Source: Amblyornis subalaris
Lineage: Eukaryota > Chordata > Aves > Passeriformes > Ptilonorhynchidae
DNA: 64,000 nucleotides
Assembly (NCBI GenBank): GCA_018881555.1
Contig: JACAXG010000201.1
Coordinates: 698,511 to 762,510, forward strand
Direction: 5' to 3'
Shown here: piece after piece, positions 12,023 through 23,806 of the stretch
How the letters are laid out: each line of letters starts with the position of its first letter
How positions within the stretch are numbered: the stretch's first letter is position 1
Position numbers and translations under genes: made by a program
Notes under the pieces: model-generated
The model's input: the letters and a program-made list of their open reading frames with translations, nothing else
Told to the model about the DNA's origin: nothing
Database searches by the model: none

Positions 12023-12594
12023 GTAGGTACCCGAGGTGCCGGGCGAGCTGGNACTCCTGGGTTCCAGGCTCCACAAATCCCACAGCCGCAGGAATTGGTG
12101 TTAGAGAGCTGGAAACAGAGGGGATCAGCATTCCAGAGGACACGGACTCGTGTCGTGCAGGGAGATTTGGGGACTGCCCCGGATGGTTTGGAAGGGCACA
12201 GACTGACGCTGGGAAGATCCTGCACCACCCCGGTGCTCCCGCAGGAATTCTTTGTGGGAATTTGTGAGCACTCCATGTGGAATACCCAGCAAAGAGCACT
12301 TGCACCTTTCTCTCAGTGAGGAGGACTCGATCTCTGAGCTGAGCAGCTTTTTCACCCTTCCCATGCCAAACCTGACCTTAAAAACTGCCACCCGAAGCTC
12401 TGTGGGAGCAGCCAGATGTTCTGAACCTCACGGAACCCCTGGTTTGCTGTCCCTGTAAACTTCTCCCTGCCATCTGCCTGGAACGTTTCCCTTGTCCTCC
12501 CTCTGTGCACAGCTCTGTCTCCTGAGCATCATCCTGAGCTGCTGTCTCCGAGTGGGCTCCGAGCTGAAATGTAAAGCGTGTACCGAGCACACGC

Positions 12595-12840
12595 CCAGGC
12601 AGAGCAGTTAATAATATAATGCTTGGCATTTCTCTCCCTCCTTCTGTCCAAGGCTCTGAAGGCACTTCAGAGACAGCAATTAATGTACAGCTCCGCAGTC
12701 CTCGGCAGGAACTGGGAGATCTCTAATAGCTCTCCATATTGTTGTTTAACAGGGAGATTAAAACAATCTGTTGAAGGGCTCAGAGACACTTCTTGGAGCC
12801 AGTTTTCCTCACTTACTTAACTGGCTCCAGGACCCAGTTT
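12595..12840. promoter_or_regulatory. Candidate non-coding regulatory block
   Basis: Repeat-free stretch including 'gttaataatataatgcttgg', 'agacagcaattaatgtacag' and 'ccatattgttgtttaacagg'. Its low-GC, non-CR1 character next to conserved exons makes it a candidate conserved element. No conservation test was possible. Confidence 0.3.
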
Positions 12841-13103
12841 CCCCTCTCCATCCTGATGGTTGAGGGGAAGAGAGACAACAGAGGAAATAAAGATTAGAAG
12901 TGAAGGTGCTGTGAGGCGACGTAGGTGGAGTTTAGACATGAAATTTGAGAGTTCTGGGAACTTCTGCTCGGCTGCCATCTAATCCCAGTGCTTCTTCCTG
13001 AATAGTTCAGTACTGGGTTTTGTCGGGTAAAAAGTGGCAGATCCTGAGTGTGACACACCTGCCCCTCTCTGGGAGTTTGCTGGGACGTAGATGTCCCTGT
13101 GAC

Positions 13104-13445
13104 ATAAAATCATGGAATTGTTTGGGTTGGAAAGGACTTTAAAGCCCATCCAGTGCCACCCCTGCCAGGGGCAGGGACACCTTCCACCATCCCAGGGTGC
13201 TTTAAGCCCTGTCCAGCCTGGCCTTGGACACTCCCAGGGATCCAGGGGCAGCCACAGCCTCTCTGGGAAACCTGTGCCAGGGCCTCTCCACCCTCACAGG
13301 GAACAATTCCTTCCCAATATCCCATCTATCCCTGCCCTCTGGCAGTGGGAAGCCATTCCCTGTGNCCTGTCCCTCNNNNCCTTANNCCAAATCCCTCCCC
13401 AGCTCTCCCGGAGCCCCTTTAGGCACTGGAAGATCTCTGGGCTTC
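13104..13445 (-). mobile_element. CR1 LINE fragment (~340 bp)
   Basis: Antisense CR1 running from 'aaaatcatggaattgtttgg' through 'ccagcctggccttggacact', 'cagcctctctgggaaacctg' and 'aattccttcccaatatccca' to 'agcccctttaggcactggaa'. One of the longer copies; several Ns fall inside. Confidence 0.93.
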
Positions 13446-14077
13446 AATAAATCCCAATCACGTTGCTTCGTTTGCTGCTTCCTGGTGAATCTTCCCAGGA
13501 AGGAAGAATCCATGGAGGGACAACTGCAGCTCCACGGTTGGGTGTTTTCCTGGGAGAGGAGAGCCCTGTGTGTTAGAACACTTTGCAATAAACCCCCAGT
13601 GACTGGAAACAATTCCTGGAGCAGCAAGAAGGTGCTGCATTCCCCCAGCANGGAGCTGGACTCAAACCTCCGGTGAGGGAGGAGGGGTTGAAGCTGCTGC
13701 TCAGCCCAGGCTGGGATATTTCCCCTGCAACATTTCCCCTACAACATCTCCAGGCAGCTGTTCCACCTCCCTTTCCCCCTCCAGGCAGCCCTGACACGTT
13801 TGTGTAGGAATGTGCCGAGGTGTTTGAACACTTTTGGTCACATCAGGTGACATCAGGGAAGCTCCTGGGTGTCTCTGTTTGTTCTGCTGGGTTTGTGACC
13901 CAGCGTAGAGGGAAAACAAGGCTGGGTACAAACAGCTCATGGCAAAGTTGAAAGTTGATCCTTTCATTCCTGTAAATAACACAACAAAGCCGTTTCTGAG
14001 CCCAGCAGGTCCATCCTGGGATTTGTTCTAAATGTCTCGGGTGTTCTTGTTTGTCTCTGTTTGTTTTTCCTCTGCAG

Positions 14078-14163
14078 GCACTGCTGGAAACAGCCCTGAC
14101 CAGAGTGGTCCTGCCCATGCCTATACTGGTTCTACCTCCAATCATCATGTCCGTCCTGGAGAA
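14078..14163 (+). CDS. SFXN5: SFXN5 coding exon (third in window)
   Basis: Encodes [20 protein letters not shown] followed by PIIMSVLE and the first two bases of Lys. This is a hydrophobic segment that forms one of the C-terminal membrane helices of sideroflexins, with the proline-rich PMPILVLPP signature. The acceptor is 'ttgtttttcctctgcag' and the donor is aa|gtgagt. The exon is 86 nt, phase 0 in and phase 2 out; the missing third base is the A that begins the next exon at 23689, giving AAA (Lys). The upstream intron is only 2 kb but the following one is 9.5 kb. Confidence 0.96.
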
Positions 14164-14245
14164 GTGAGTGCTGGGCGATGGGAAGGGGGAGCTTCCGAGG
14201 GGGAGGGAGGAAGGATCCTCAGTGGGTGTCCTGCATTGATATTTT

Positions 14246-14605
14246 ATAGAATCATGGAATTGCTGAGGTTGGAAAAGCCCTGTAAGGTCACTGAGTTCAA
14301 CCATCCCCAGCACTGCCAAGGCCAGCACTGCCCCATGGCCCCAAGGGCCACATCCACAGGGATTTTAAATCCCCCCAGGGATGGGGACTCCACCCCTGCC
14401 CTGGGCAGCCTATTCCAATGCCTGACAGCCCTTCCCAGGAAGGAATTTTCCCAATATCCAACCTGANCCTCCCTGGTGCAACCTGAAGCTGTTCCCTCTC
14501 CTCCTGTCCCTGTTCCCTGGGAGCAGAGCCCGACCCCCCCTGGCCGCCCCCTCCTGTCAGGGAGTTGTGCAGAGCCAGAAGGTCCCCCCTCAAATTTGAT
14601 CCNCC
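14246..14605 (-). mobile_element. CR1 LINE fragment (~360 bp)
   Basis: Antisense CR1 subtype with 'atagaatcatggaattgctg', 'aggttggaaaagccctgtaa', 'cagggatggggactccaccc' and 'aattttcccaatatccaacc'. It starts only about 80 bp after an SFXN5 exon. Confidence 0.93.
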
Positions 14606-14899
14606 AAATATTTTATTCTGCTTATTAAATTTCCATGTGGTGTGGTGGGAAATTCCCCTTCCCTTGCCATGGCTAGCATGGATGATGTCACCTCCGCATC
14701 ATTTTGGACCAATGTCCAGCTTGTTAAAGTTTTGTATTGATGTGATTATTTTAAATCATCTCTGACACCCCAGNGCTTTGAATAACCCCATTGTGTAGGG
14801 TCAGTGCGAGACAAAACTGAATTCCNTGGAAAACTGTCCATAATTTTTAGTTCTCCACTTAGCAAACATTAGAGCTGCCACGTGGGGTTGGATTGAAAG

Positions 14900-15235
14900 G
14901 TCTTGGCTGGTGTTCAGCCTGAGATTGGGGATGCAGAGACCACCCTGTGCATCCCTGGGAGNGTTGTCCAAANGCTCCTGGAGCTCTGGCAGCCTTGGGG
15001 CCNTGCCCATTCCCTGGGGAGCCTGTTCAGTGCCCACCACCCTCTGGGGNAAGAACCTTTCCCTGATATCCAACCTAACCNTGCCCTGGCACAGCTCCAG
15101 CCATTCCCTGGGTCCTGTCCNTGGTCACAGGGATGGGAGCTGTCCCTTGGGAGGAGCAGATCCCNGTGAGTCTCCCCTCAGCCTCCTCTGCTCCTGCTGA
15201 ACATTCCAAGTGCCCTCAGCTGCTCCTCAAGGAGT
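14900..15235 (-). mobile_element. CR1 LINE fragment
   Basis: Antisense CR1 of the subtype with 'accaccctgtgcatccctgg', 'ttccctggggagcctgttca' and 'ctttccctgatatccaacct'. Its 3' boundary is worn and many Ns fall inside. Confidence 0.85.
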
Positions 15236-15375
15236 AATAAATGCTTCATATATTCTGCAGAAATCTCTTTTCCATCCCTGTTTAAGCCACTGTCTCTCCT
15301 GGGAGATGTGTCTGTGCAGCATCAGTGCCTGGGGAGTGGGCAGGAAAGGGCAGGGTTATTTCATGTCCAATTATC

Positions 15376-15470
15376 TTGGAATCCTGGAATTGTTTGGGGT
15401 GGAAGGGACCTTAAGGACCATCTAATTCCAACCCCCCCCGGCAGGGTCACCTCCCACCACACCAGGTTGC
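15376..15470 (-). mobile_element. CR1 LINE 3' fragment
   Basis: Antisense: 'tggaatcctggaattgtttg', 'ggtggaagggaccttaagga', then a poly-C-interrupted stretch. Confidence 0.85.
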
Positions 15471-16619
15471 TCAATTATCTCCCAGCAAGTTCTTAATAGC
15501 AAAAAAACTCCAAATTCCCCATCCATTGGCAATTCCCACCTTGCTTTCCAACGTTTCCATTTTTCTTCCTCCCAGGGATTCTTTGGGGCTCTTTGGGGCC
15601 GTGGGGTGTTTATGGCTCCTCCTTAGGACACCCATCAGCGGCTCCTTGGGTGTGACCGATCCATGGGGTGGGGATGCCCGTGCCAGGCTCTGGACACTGA
15701 GCAGTCCATTGGAAGATGGGAATGCCGAAGGATTTCGTCCCGAGGGCCGAGCTGGAGGCGCTCCTTACACAAACCTGGTGGTGAGGGCTGCTCCCAGCAC
15801 CTGCAGAAACACCCTCGGGCAGTTTTCTCTCCTTAGCAAAAGGCTCGGGGCTGCTGCNGTAGATCTGGAGCCGGATTTTACACCACCTCCATTTAAAAAT
15901 AGGAGATAAAGCACCCAGAGGCTCTCACCAGTACCAGCTCCTCCCATCATCTGGGAGGGGACAAACAGGACAACAAACCCTCTTTGGGAACTGTAAATGA
16001 AGGGGTTTTGCCCCCAGTACTCCGTTTTCTCCTCTTTTTCCAGGACTGTGGTGGTTCCCTGGGCAGGGCACAGTCTTGGCAACACTTCCTGCAGTCCAGA
16101 GCTGGGAGACTTTTTCTGGAGACACACAAGGACGAGGAGTACATTCCAGCCCTCCCGATTTTGTGCAAAACGTTTGATTTTCAGTTCATTTTCGTTCATT
16201 TCAGAGTTCCTCACTCTGGAGTACCTTACTCAGGGTTTACTCCGAGCCGTGTGTAGGAACCGAGGCTTTGCACCGAGGTGTCTGGGTGTGTTCCCACTGG
16301 TTTAACACNGGCACTGGTTCCCATTTGACCATCCAAAAAAAGATCAACAGGGGGCATAAACGATTTTATTGCTTCAGAGGATCTTTGCTGTTCTGGTTTT
16401 CAACAGACAAAAGCCTTTATGTGCAAAAATTCGGAGAAATTTGTAGCAAGCTGATCCCTAAATTATTAAATTATGATCTCCAGCAGGACACGCTGAGGGC
16501 CCATCATGGGTCATCCACAAGCTTAAATACAACTAATATTAAAGTTGGATTGGCACCTGGGGACAAAATAAAACTGAGAGGGAAATTTGCTTCATCCTCT
16601 GGTGCAAAATAAAATTAAT

Positions 16620-16800
16620 AAAACACTTCTTTGTCCTCAGGAGCATCATAAATTCTTATTTGAACTGAGTTTTACTAAGTACACCTGTGCTCAGTGCAGG
16701 CCTTATCAAACCTGATTTTATCTGTGGATTTAGAGGAGGCTGCCCTTGAAAAATCATCATTTGAACTAATTGAAAGCCTTAATTCACGTCTGGGAGAGAA
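16620..16800. promoter_or_regulatory. Candidate non-coding regulatory block
   Basis: Repeat-free block with 'gcatcataaattcttatttg', 'ttatcaaacctgattttatc' and 'tttgaactaattgaaagcc'. Candidate enhancer by composition only. Confidence 0.3.
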
Positions 16801-17329
16801 AATTTTCCTTCCCGCTGCCACGAAACTCCNTGGATATAAAAATATCTGGGCCCTGCTTTTCCCTGCCTGAATTCTCCCCAGAGCTTTCTGCCTGTTTCGT
16901 TTCCCATCAAATATCTTTGGATTCCTGGAAGGCTGGGAGTGAGAAACAGCAGGGATTGGGAGCGAGGTGTGGTTTGGCCACGCTGCTGGAGGTGGTGGCA
17001 TCTCTGGAAGCTGCAGGAGCTCCCTTGGGACGTGGAGAGCATCCCTGTCCATGCCTGAGGGGTTTGAAGTCAACTCACACATCTTTAAAACTGGGCCCTG
17101 AAGGGCTCAGTCAGAGGGGAAACCTCATTTTGGGGAAAAAAACAACTTGGAGCGTTTGGGGAAAAGTTTAACTTTTTAAATTTCGTAGGATTTGAGTGCG
17201 TTTTTAATGGGAGTGAGATCCAGGCAGGCATTATCCATTTATTTATAGAAATCCCTGCAGTGGCTGTGAATGAAAGACGAGTGTGACACTCATTATTTGG
17301 AGGCTGGAGAGCTGGGAATCAGGAGTCAC

Positions 17330-17530
17330 AGTCTGGATCCTCCAATGGATTTGCATTTGGGATTGTGGGGAAGGAAGGGAGTGATTCCTCCAAGTCGTTT
17401 CCATTTGGGATTGTGGGGATGGAGAGGATGATTCCTCCAAGTCGTTTCCATTTGGGATTGTGGGGTTGGAGGGGATGATTCCTCCAAGCCGTTTGCATTT
17501 GGGATTGTGGGATGGAGAGGATGATTCCCG
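17330..17530. repeat. ~47-bp tandem repeat, about 3.5 copies
   Basis: 'gatgattcctccaagtcgtt' plus 'tccatttgggattgtgggg' recurs at about 47-bp spacing between 17330 and 17530. Recent local duplication inside an SFXN5 intron. Confidence 0.88.
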
Positions 17531-19789
17531 TGCCCTGTTGGAGCCCGGGTGGAGGTGGGGGAAGGTGCTCGGTTGGGTGGGAGTCCCACCCCGCCAGGAC
17601 CCATCTCCCTGCTCCCAGCAGCAGTTTTCAGATCCCTGGAAAACTCCCTCCCTCGTTTTTGCCTCGCTACTCCCGAAGTTTATTTTAAGTGGCCGGTTCC
17701 CGGTCGCCGTCTCTCCACTTGGATCCAGGTCTTTCCTCTCTCCCAGCCATCTCTCCATCTGCATGTTTTAACTCCCCCAGCTGCCTCTCTCGTCTCTTGT
17801 GCCATTTTTTTCAGCTCTCTTGGCTCCTCTCGTCTCTTTGCCTGCTGTGTATTTTAACTCCCAGGGCCGCCTTCTCTGCTCTCCGAGTGATTCCATGTTC
17901 CCTCCCACTGCCGAGCTCCCATTCTTTCCCCATGTTTCATGCATTTCCTGCTGCTTGGACGCTCAGTTGGAGCAGCGAACATATAGAACCAATGTTTATT
18001 TTGAGCCTGCATATGCCACGCAGGGAACACGGTGTCAGTGATTTTGTGCAGATGTATTCCCGTGGAGGTTTTATAAATAATATCTGTGCTGGCAACTTTC
18101 ACACGGAAAAATATTGGGGGTGTGTCATCCCCAAGGTGAGGTGAGGGCGGCTCTTCCCTGGGATGGAGCTCACCTGGGAGCTGACAGTGCAATTCCTTAG
18201 GTTCTCCCTGTCACGGAGGTGTGGGGACAGCTGCATCCACTGCAGGAAGTTGGACTTCTCATCCCTGTTTCCCTTTATTCAGACGCTTCTGTGGATCCTT
18301 TGTCTGGTGGTTGTGCTGAAATTTGGGAAACGGAGCTGTTTTCTCCCAGCCACCATCCAGGACTTCTCCACAGCCTTTGTGCAGCTCCCTGCTCCTTGCA
18401 GAGCTGAAGCCCCTCGTGCAGCTGGTTCGTGTGTGACAGTTCAGGGTGGTGTGAGCGCAGCCTCAGCCTGAGCTCTGTGNTGGGAGAGCCCAAAGTTTTG
18501 GCTCCTGCGGTCTGGACAGGAGTTGGAGAAGCTCAGTCCAGCACCAGCNTCTGCTCTGGACACTTTGGGTGGTCTTTGGGTGGAGACTGAAGAANGTGAG
18601 CTCTTCTTACATCCTCATCTTAAACCTCACAGACAAGACCCTTTCAGGGGGTCTGANGTGCAGAGAATGTCTGAGAAGGTTCCAAGAGCTCGGGAATGTC
18701 AGGTTACACTGGAGAAGGCCTTGGAGCTGGCTGGGCANTGTCTGTGGAAGAGACAAAGCAGGAAGTGCTGGCAACAGGCAGGAGCTGAGGGAGAAACAGG
18801 GAGCAGAACAGTTGTGTCCAGGAAAGAGGAGCATTCCTGCTCTTCTTCATCTCCAAATCATCCTGAGCTTGTGGCAGAGCTGCCACAGCCTCCTNAAGCA
18901 GCAGTTGCCAGGGCGGTTTTCCTGTAAATCCCATAAAATTAGGATGCTCCCGGGCTGGATCAACATTGCAGAGCTGCTCTGGCTTAGCTAAATCAGCGTC
19001 ACCAGGAAAAATGGACTTTCCTGGGGGCTGGCCAGTGCCCAGCCCATGGTTCGTGGTGCTGGCGTGTTTTCCTCGCCTGGAGCCACGTTCGTCACTGCGG
19101 GAATGTGGGTGAGGCAGGAGGCCCTCCTGGCCCTCGTGTCCCTGGGCATTCCCTGGAGGTATTCTCCTGTCGGTGTGTGCAGGGTGTTCCCGCAGGGGCT
19201 GTTCCTCCAAAGTGTCCCCGTCCAGCCCAGCCCTCGCCGGAGTTTGTTTGGGCTCAGCAGCTGCCGGCAGTGACACCTCAAACTGCTGGGGCTGTGTGCA
19301 GGGTAAACACGGAAACTGCTCCTCTAATGGTGTCAATCACGCGCAAAAATCCCCAACCTCCCCCGTTCGGCATCTGCTGTGTCCTCTGGAGGGGGCGCAG
19401 GGCTGGAGCTGGCAGGTGAGGGCAGCGCTGGCCTGGCTGGGTGGGACAGCAGAGCTGCTGCTCACTGCCACAGCTCAGACTGCCCCGAATGACCCAAACC
19501 GAGAGAGGAAAGCTCGGGAACAGAGCAGGGAGCAGAGACTTGGTGGGCTCTGGGATCTGGGGATCCCAAACTTCGCTGGCACGTCAGAGGGGTGTTCTGA
19601 ACCCCAGGTCCTGGAGAGTTTGGGATACCTGGGGGTACCTGGGATCCCCGTGCCCCGCGGCGTCCCCGGCGTCTCGCGGAGTCTGCGCTCGCTCTGAACC
19701 TGTTTACGGCAAACACCACAGAAACCCCACAGAATCTGTCAGCTGGGAGACTTGGGTTAACTCCTGTCATGTTTAGTTTAGCATCTGAC

Positions 19790-20010
19790 ACCTCCTCCCA
19801 GACAAATACAGCCCCGGTTCAGTGCTCCCGATAACTCCTTTTCAGTGCAGCGAGTGACTTCCATATGGAATGAATTACAGCACCTCCTGAAAAACGCCAG
19901 AGGCAGCTGCCAAATTATGCAAAATTTAAACCACTAATGAACAATGTGATGAAAGTTGAATGAAGGTGTATTTACAAGAGCTACAACACTCTGTCTCCGA
20001 GCAGCAGATG
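19790..20010. promoter_or_regulatory. Candidate non-coding regulatory block
   Basis: Repeat-free run with 'cttccatatggaatgaattac', 'gccaaattatgcaaaattta' and 'accactaatgaacaatgtga'. It resembles the AT-rich conserved elements often seen around developmental genes. Untested. Confidence 0.35.
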
Positions 20011-20387
20011 CACTGTCTGTGTGTGTCGGTACCTACGGACACCGCGCTCCGGCACTCGGGAACGTTGTCCGTGGGCTCGGCTGCCTCAGGTGCATCCCGT
20101 AGCACTCAGCCAGGAGATTCCCAGAGCCTTCCTGCCTCTTTTGGTGTCTTCTCAGCAGAATCTGTAAAGGGAAATTGCAGGGGGAAGAGGCATTGGAGGG
20201 TTTGAACTGGTGAAGAAACAAAGCTTTAAGAAAAAAAGAGGAGGAGGGAAGTGTTGCAGAAGTTCCTGGGTTTTGCCATCCAANGGTCAGGGCAGAAACA
20301 TGGATCAGTTATGCTGATGAGACAGACCTNAAATGTTGGCTTTTGAAATTAGGGACAATAAAATATCCATATTAAAGGGGGCTTACA

Positions 20388-20690
20388 AAAGGCTGGAGAG
20401 GGACTTTTCCTAAGAGCATGGAGTGAAAGGTCAAAGGGGGATGGTNTCAAGCTGAAGGAAGGAAGGGTTAGGTCAGATATTGGGAAGGAATTGTTCCCTG
20501 TGAGGGTGGGGAGGCCCTGGCACAGGATGTCCAGAGAAGCTGTGGCTGCCCCTGGATCCCTGGGAGTGTCCCAGGCCAGGCTGGACGGGGCTTGGAGCAA
20601 TCTGGGATAGTGGAAAGTGTCNCTGGGGTGGAACNGAATGNTCTTTTAAGTTCCCTTCCAACCCAAGTCNTTCTGAGATTCCATGATTTT
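20388..20690 (+). mobile_element. CR1 LINE 3' fragment (~300 bp)
   Basis: Sense CR1: 'aaggctggagagggactttt', 'gttaggtcagatattgggaa', 'ccaggccaggctggacgggg', 'cttccaacccaagtc', ending 'tctgagattccatgatt'. Confidence 0.9.
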
Positions 20691-20929
20691 CTTGTCCTCC
20701 TGCAGCTTTCCAAANTGAGACCTTCTCTCTTTTCCGTTCCATGTTGAATAATCTGAGCCAAGGTTTAATTCCAAANCTGGTCCTGTCCTATGTGTGTGGT
20801 GGAGTGTCCAAAACTCCTGTTCTCGTGTGGAATAGCATCAATACTCCTGCAGGATTATGGTGGGGTAGGATGGTGTTTGCTCTTGGGAATAAATCAGGCT
20901 GCCTCACCTGCTTTTGAACAGCTCTGGAG

Positions 20930-21082
20930 ATGTTCAGTAATTCANTTTTTAATATCTTTGGAGACACTCAAAAGCCATCTGGACACAATCCTGAGNTTTG
21001 TGCTGCAGGGGACACGGCTTGGGCAGGGAGGTTGGACTGGCTGACCTCCCTCCCAGCCTTACTCATCCTGGGATTCTTTGGG
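20930..21082 (+). mobile_element. CR1 LINE 3' fragment
   Basis: Sense CR1 with 'aaaagccatctggacacaat', 'gcagggaggttggactggct' and terminal 'tcctgggattctttg'. Confidence 0.75.
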
Positions 21083-21359
21083 CTTCAGAAGCTGCCAAAG
21101 TCGGGCTGTCAGGGGGATCTGAAGGTCCAGACCTCCCCTTCCCTGCTCCAACCCTTNGGCAGAGCACACAGGGCAGTGTTGTAAACTAAATCCCTCCTCA
21201 ACAAATGGATATTAATTTTATTTATTTTTAATCTGCGCTAATCCTCTGCAGTTAAAGCCCTTGGAGCCATGGAATCATTCCCTTCCGACGGGGGGTTAAT
21301 GGGTGAAAAGAGGGATTTGCAGTGCAGCTGACAGCTCACAAAATGCAATATTTAACTTC

Positions 21360-21740
21360 CCATCCTCCNGAGCTCCGTGTCGGGAGCAGGGATCCCAGGG
21401 ACAGGAGAAAACTGGACCTCTTGACTAATTATGAGTCATTTATTCTGAACCACACAAATTCTCAAATCTGAATCCCAATTAAGACATTACACTACATGTG
21501 TTAATTAGTCTGCTCTCCTTTTTAAATCGAGCCATAACTCTTGCTAATTAGGAGGTCGGCCCTTGTCACTCGAACCGGCCTGAGTTGGGAGCACCCCTGG
21601 AAGTCACACCTGGGGGCTGGACCCGGGATCGTTTTAAATTGGTTGAGGTTTTTCTGGGGTGATTATAAGGCCCCCAGCAGGGCAGTAATTACAGAGGGTG
21701 CCGTTCCAAATTAAGATGTCAGGGGTGGTGTAAGCAGCCG
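21360..21740. promoter_or_regulatory. Candidate regulatory block with homeodomain-site cluster
   Basis: Repeat-free AT-rich stretch with 'ttgactaattatgagtcatt', 'cccaattaagacattacac', 'gtgttaattagtctgctctc' and 'cttgctaattaggaggtcgg', and further right 'gcagtaattacagag'. At least four TAATTA-class cores lie within about 150 bp; 'atgagtcat' is also an AP-1-type core. Candidate enhancer by inference. Confidence 0.45.
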
Positions 21741-22549
21741 TGTCTTGGCTCTACGCTGAACCCCGGGGAGGCCGGGGGGATGCCGGTCCTGCGATTGTCC
21801 CAGGCAGGGCTCTCACGGATCACCACAGCTTGAGCAGGACAAANATCAGCTCCAGGAGCTGCTCCTCTGCATCCCAGGGATGGTCACAGCTCGTCCGTGG
21901 CAATCCTGGAACGGGGCACGTGTCAAGGAACATGGAGCAGGTAGCCAGCTTTCCTGCCTCGGACAAAAGCCCTGCAGGCTCCTAGGAGAGGCTTGGAGAT
22001 GAAATCGTGCTCTGCGCAGCACAAAGTAGCTCAATATTGGAGAACAGAAGCTTGACTTTCACAGCACAAATTGATAGGATCAACTCCGTCTCGAGAGCTT
22101 ATTAGTGAGGAGCTGAGACATTGGAGGAGTTAAAGCTCTGGATCGTGTTTGCCTTCCCTGCTTCCCCCAAACCTCCCCGAGACGGAGACAGTTTCCAGCA
22201 AGGGCGAGGAGCCTGAGCGTTCACAGACAACAGGAGCAGGGGAATGGATTCCCACACGTCAGCTGCTCCCTGCGGATCCATCAGGTGCGCGTGGAGCCGG
22301 CACCAGGCGTGGAGCAGGCGGGGCTGAGGGCATCTGGGATCCTGACGTGGCTGCAGCCCCAGGGCAGGGACGNGCCCTGGGCTGGGAAGGGCTGGCTGGC
22401 ACCCTGGGAATGGTGCACTGTGGATTGGGAATGGTTTGATCCCAGTGGTGTAACCACAGGGATGCTCCGTGGTTGGTGTCATCTGTTGTACCTTCCCTGG
22501 GCAAGGAGAGCTCCTGTTTGTGCCCCAGAGGGAAGGTGTTAACTAGGAG

Positions 22550-22815
22550 ATCATGGAATCATGGAATATCCTGAGCTGGACCCACAAGGAACATCCAGTC
22601 CAACCCCTGGCCCTGCACAGGACACCCCAACAATCCCAGCCTGTGCATCCCTGGGAGCGTTATCCAAGCACTCCTGGAGCTCTGGCAGCCTTGGGGCCGG
22701 GACCATTCCCTGGGGAGCCTGTTCAGTGCCCACCACCCTCTGGGGGAAGAGCCTTTCCCTGATATCCACCTAAACCTCCCTGGCACAGCTCCAGCCATTC
22801 CCTGGGGTCCTGAAT
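22550..22815 (-). mobile_element. CR1 LINE fragment
   Basis: Antisense CR1: 'atcatggaatatcctgagct', 'gcacaggacaccccaacaat', 'ggggagcctgttcagtgccc', 'ctttccctgatatccaccta'. Same subtype as the copies at 14900 and 61866. Confidence 0.93.
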
Positions 22816-23429
22816 AACCCAGCAGCAAATCTACTCCCTCTCTGCTCATATACACTGAATATTCCAACAGAACTCACTGTCCAGTTGTTGGTTTATATTC
22901 CCATTTTTNTCAGTTGAATGACAGGGTGCTTTTTGTAAATGGCTCCAGAATAAACCCCTCAGGAATTACATTTTTCCCCTTAACACTGGTAAACTGCCTG
23001 AGATATTGTATCCTGGATTATATTTAACTTTCCACCATCTACCAGCCAAATGTTGTCCCAGTTTTCCAGTGTTAATTCCATCAGAAGGGCCACTTTTGGG
23101 TCATTACCAGAACTTGGCCTTGCAGGTATCTTCAAGTGTTTGCTGTTAACAAGTCTTGAACTCATAAATACCCCTGGGAACAACAGTGTTAAAACATCCT
23201 CATCACCCACTGTAGATGTTGGATTTTTAACTAATTAAGGGATTGTCAAGTTTAGGGCTTTATGAATGAAGCCATGTGCCTTTTCCAGTGCCTTTTCCAA
23301 AGCTCCCAAGGACCTGATTTTTCCTTCTCTTCGCTGTGGGTGACACCTGTGGCTGGGTCACCTCGTCTGCCTCGCCCCAGGGGGAGATGGGTTGAGCTGG
23401 GGGATGAGTGTGGGGAACTTGGTAATGAC

Positions 23430-23566
23430 CTGCCTCATCCCTGGAAGTGTCCAAGGCCAGGCTGGAGCAACCTGGGATAGTGGAAGGTGTCCCTGCCCAC
23501 GGCAAGGGGTGGAATGGGATCGTCTTTAAGGTCCTTTCCAACCCAGCTCATTCCATGATTCTGTGA
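23430..23566 (+). mobile_element. CR1 LINE 3' fragment
   Basis: Sense: 'catccctggaagtgtccaag', 'atagtggaaggtgtccctgc', 'cctttccaacccagctcatt', ending 'ccatgattctgtga'. It lies 120 bp upstream of an SFXN5 exon. Confidence 0.92.
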
Positions 23567-23688
23567 CGGGCCCTAGCCCAGTGAGGGACAAGGGAGCCCA
23601 GCATGTCCGGGTGAGCAGCAGCGTCCATGGGATGGTGTCCTGCACCCCCCTGTCCCTGGAATGCTCTAACAAAGCCTTTCCTCCGCAG

Positions 23689-23806
23689 AACTTCGCTCCT
23701 GAGGTCCCGTCCCCGGATGATTCTCCCGGTCCAAAGCCTCGTGTGCCTCGCTGCCTTCGGCCTGGCGCTCCCGCTGGCCATCAGCCTCTTCCCGCAGATG
23801 TCCGAG
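23689..23806 (+). CDS. SFXN5: SFXN5 coding exon (fourth in window)
   Basis: The first base completes Lys; then [20 protein letters not shown] and [19 protein letters not shown] follow. [21 protein letters not shown] is the last predicted transmembrane helix and the strongest family signature in the window. The acceptor is 'cctttcctccgcag' and the donor is gag|gtcagt, a weaker but acceptable site. The 118-nt exon exits in phase 0, matching the ATC GAG start of the last exon. [10 protein letters not shown] is less conserved than the helix that follows it. The downstream intron is unusually long, 17.5 kb. Confidence 0.97.

Larger units (their letters stand above)
12023..14077 (+). other. SFXN5: SFXN5 intron
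   Basis: 2.1-kb intron, gtaggt to ctgcag. It contains a long antisense CR1 at 13104-13445 and a non-repetitive AT-richer block around 12600-12840. No exon recognised. Confidence 0.85.
14164..23688 (+). other. SFXN5: SFXN5 intron
   Basis: 9.5-kb intron, gtgagt to ccgcag. It carries CR1 fragments on both strands, a ~47-bp duplication at 17330-17530 and three AT-rich candidate elements (16620-16800, 19790-20010, 21360-21740). No exon recognised. Confidence 0.85.
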
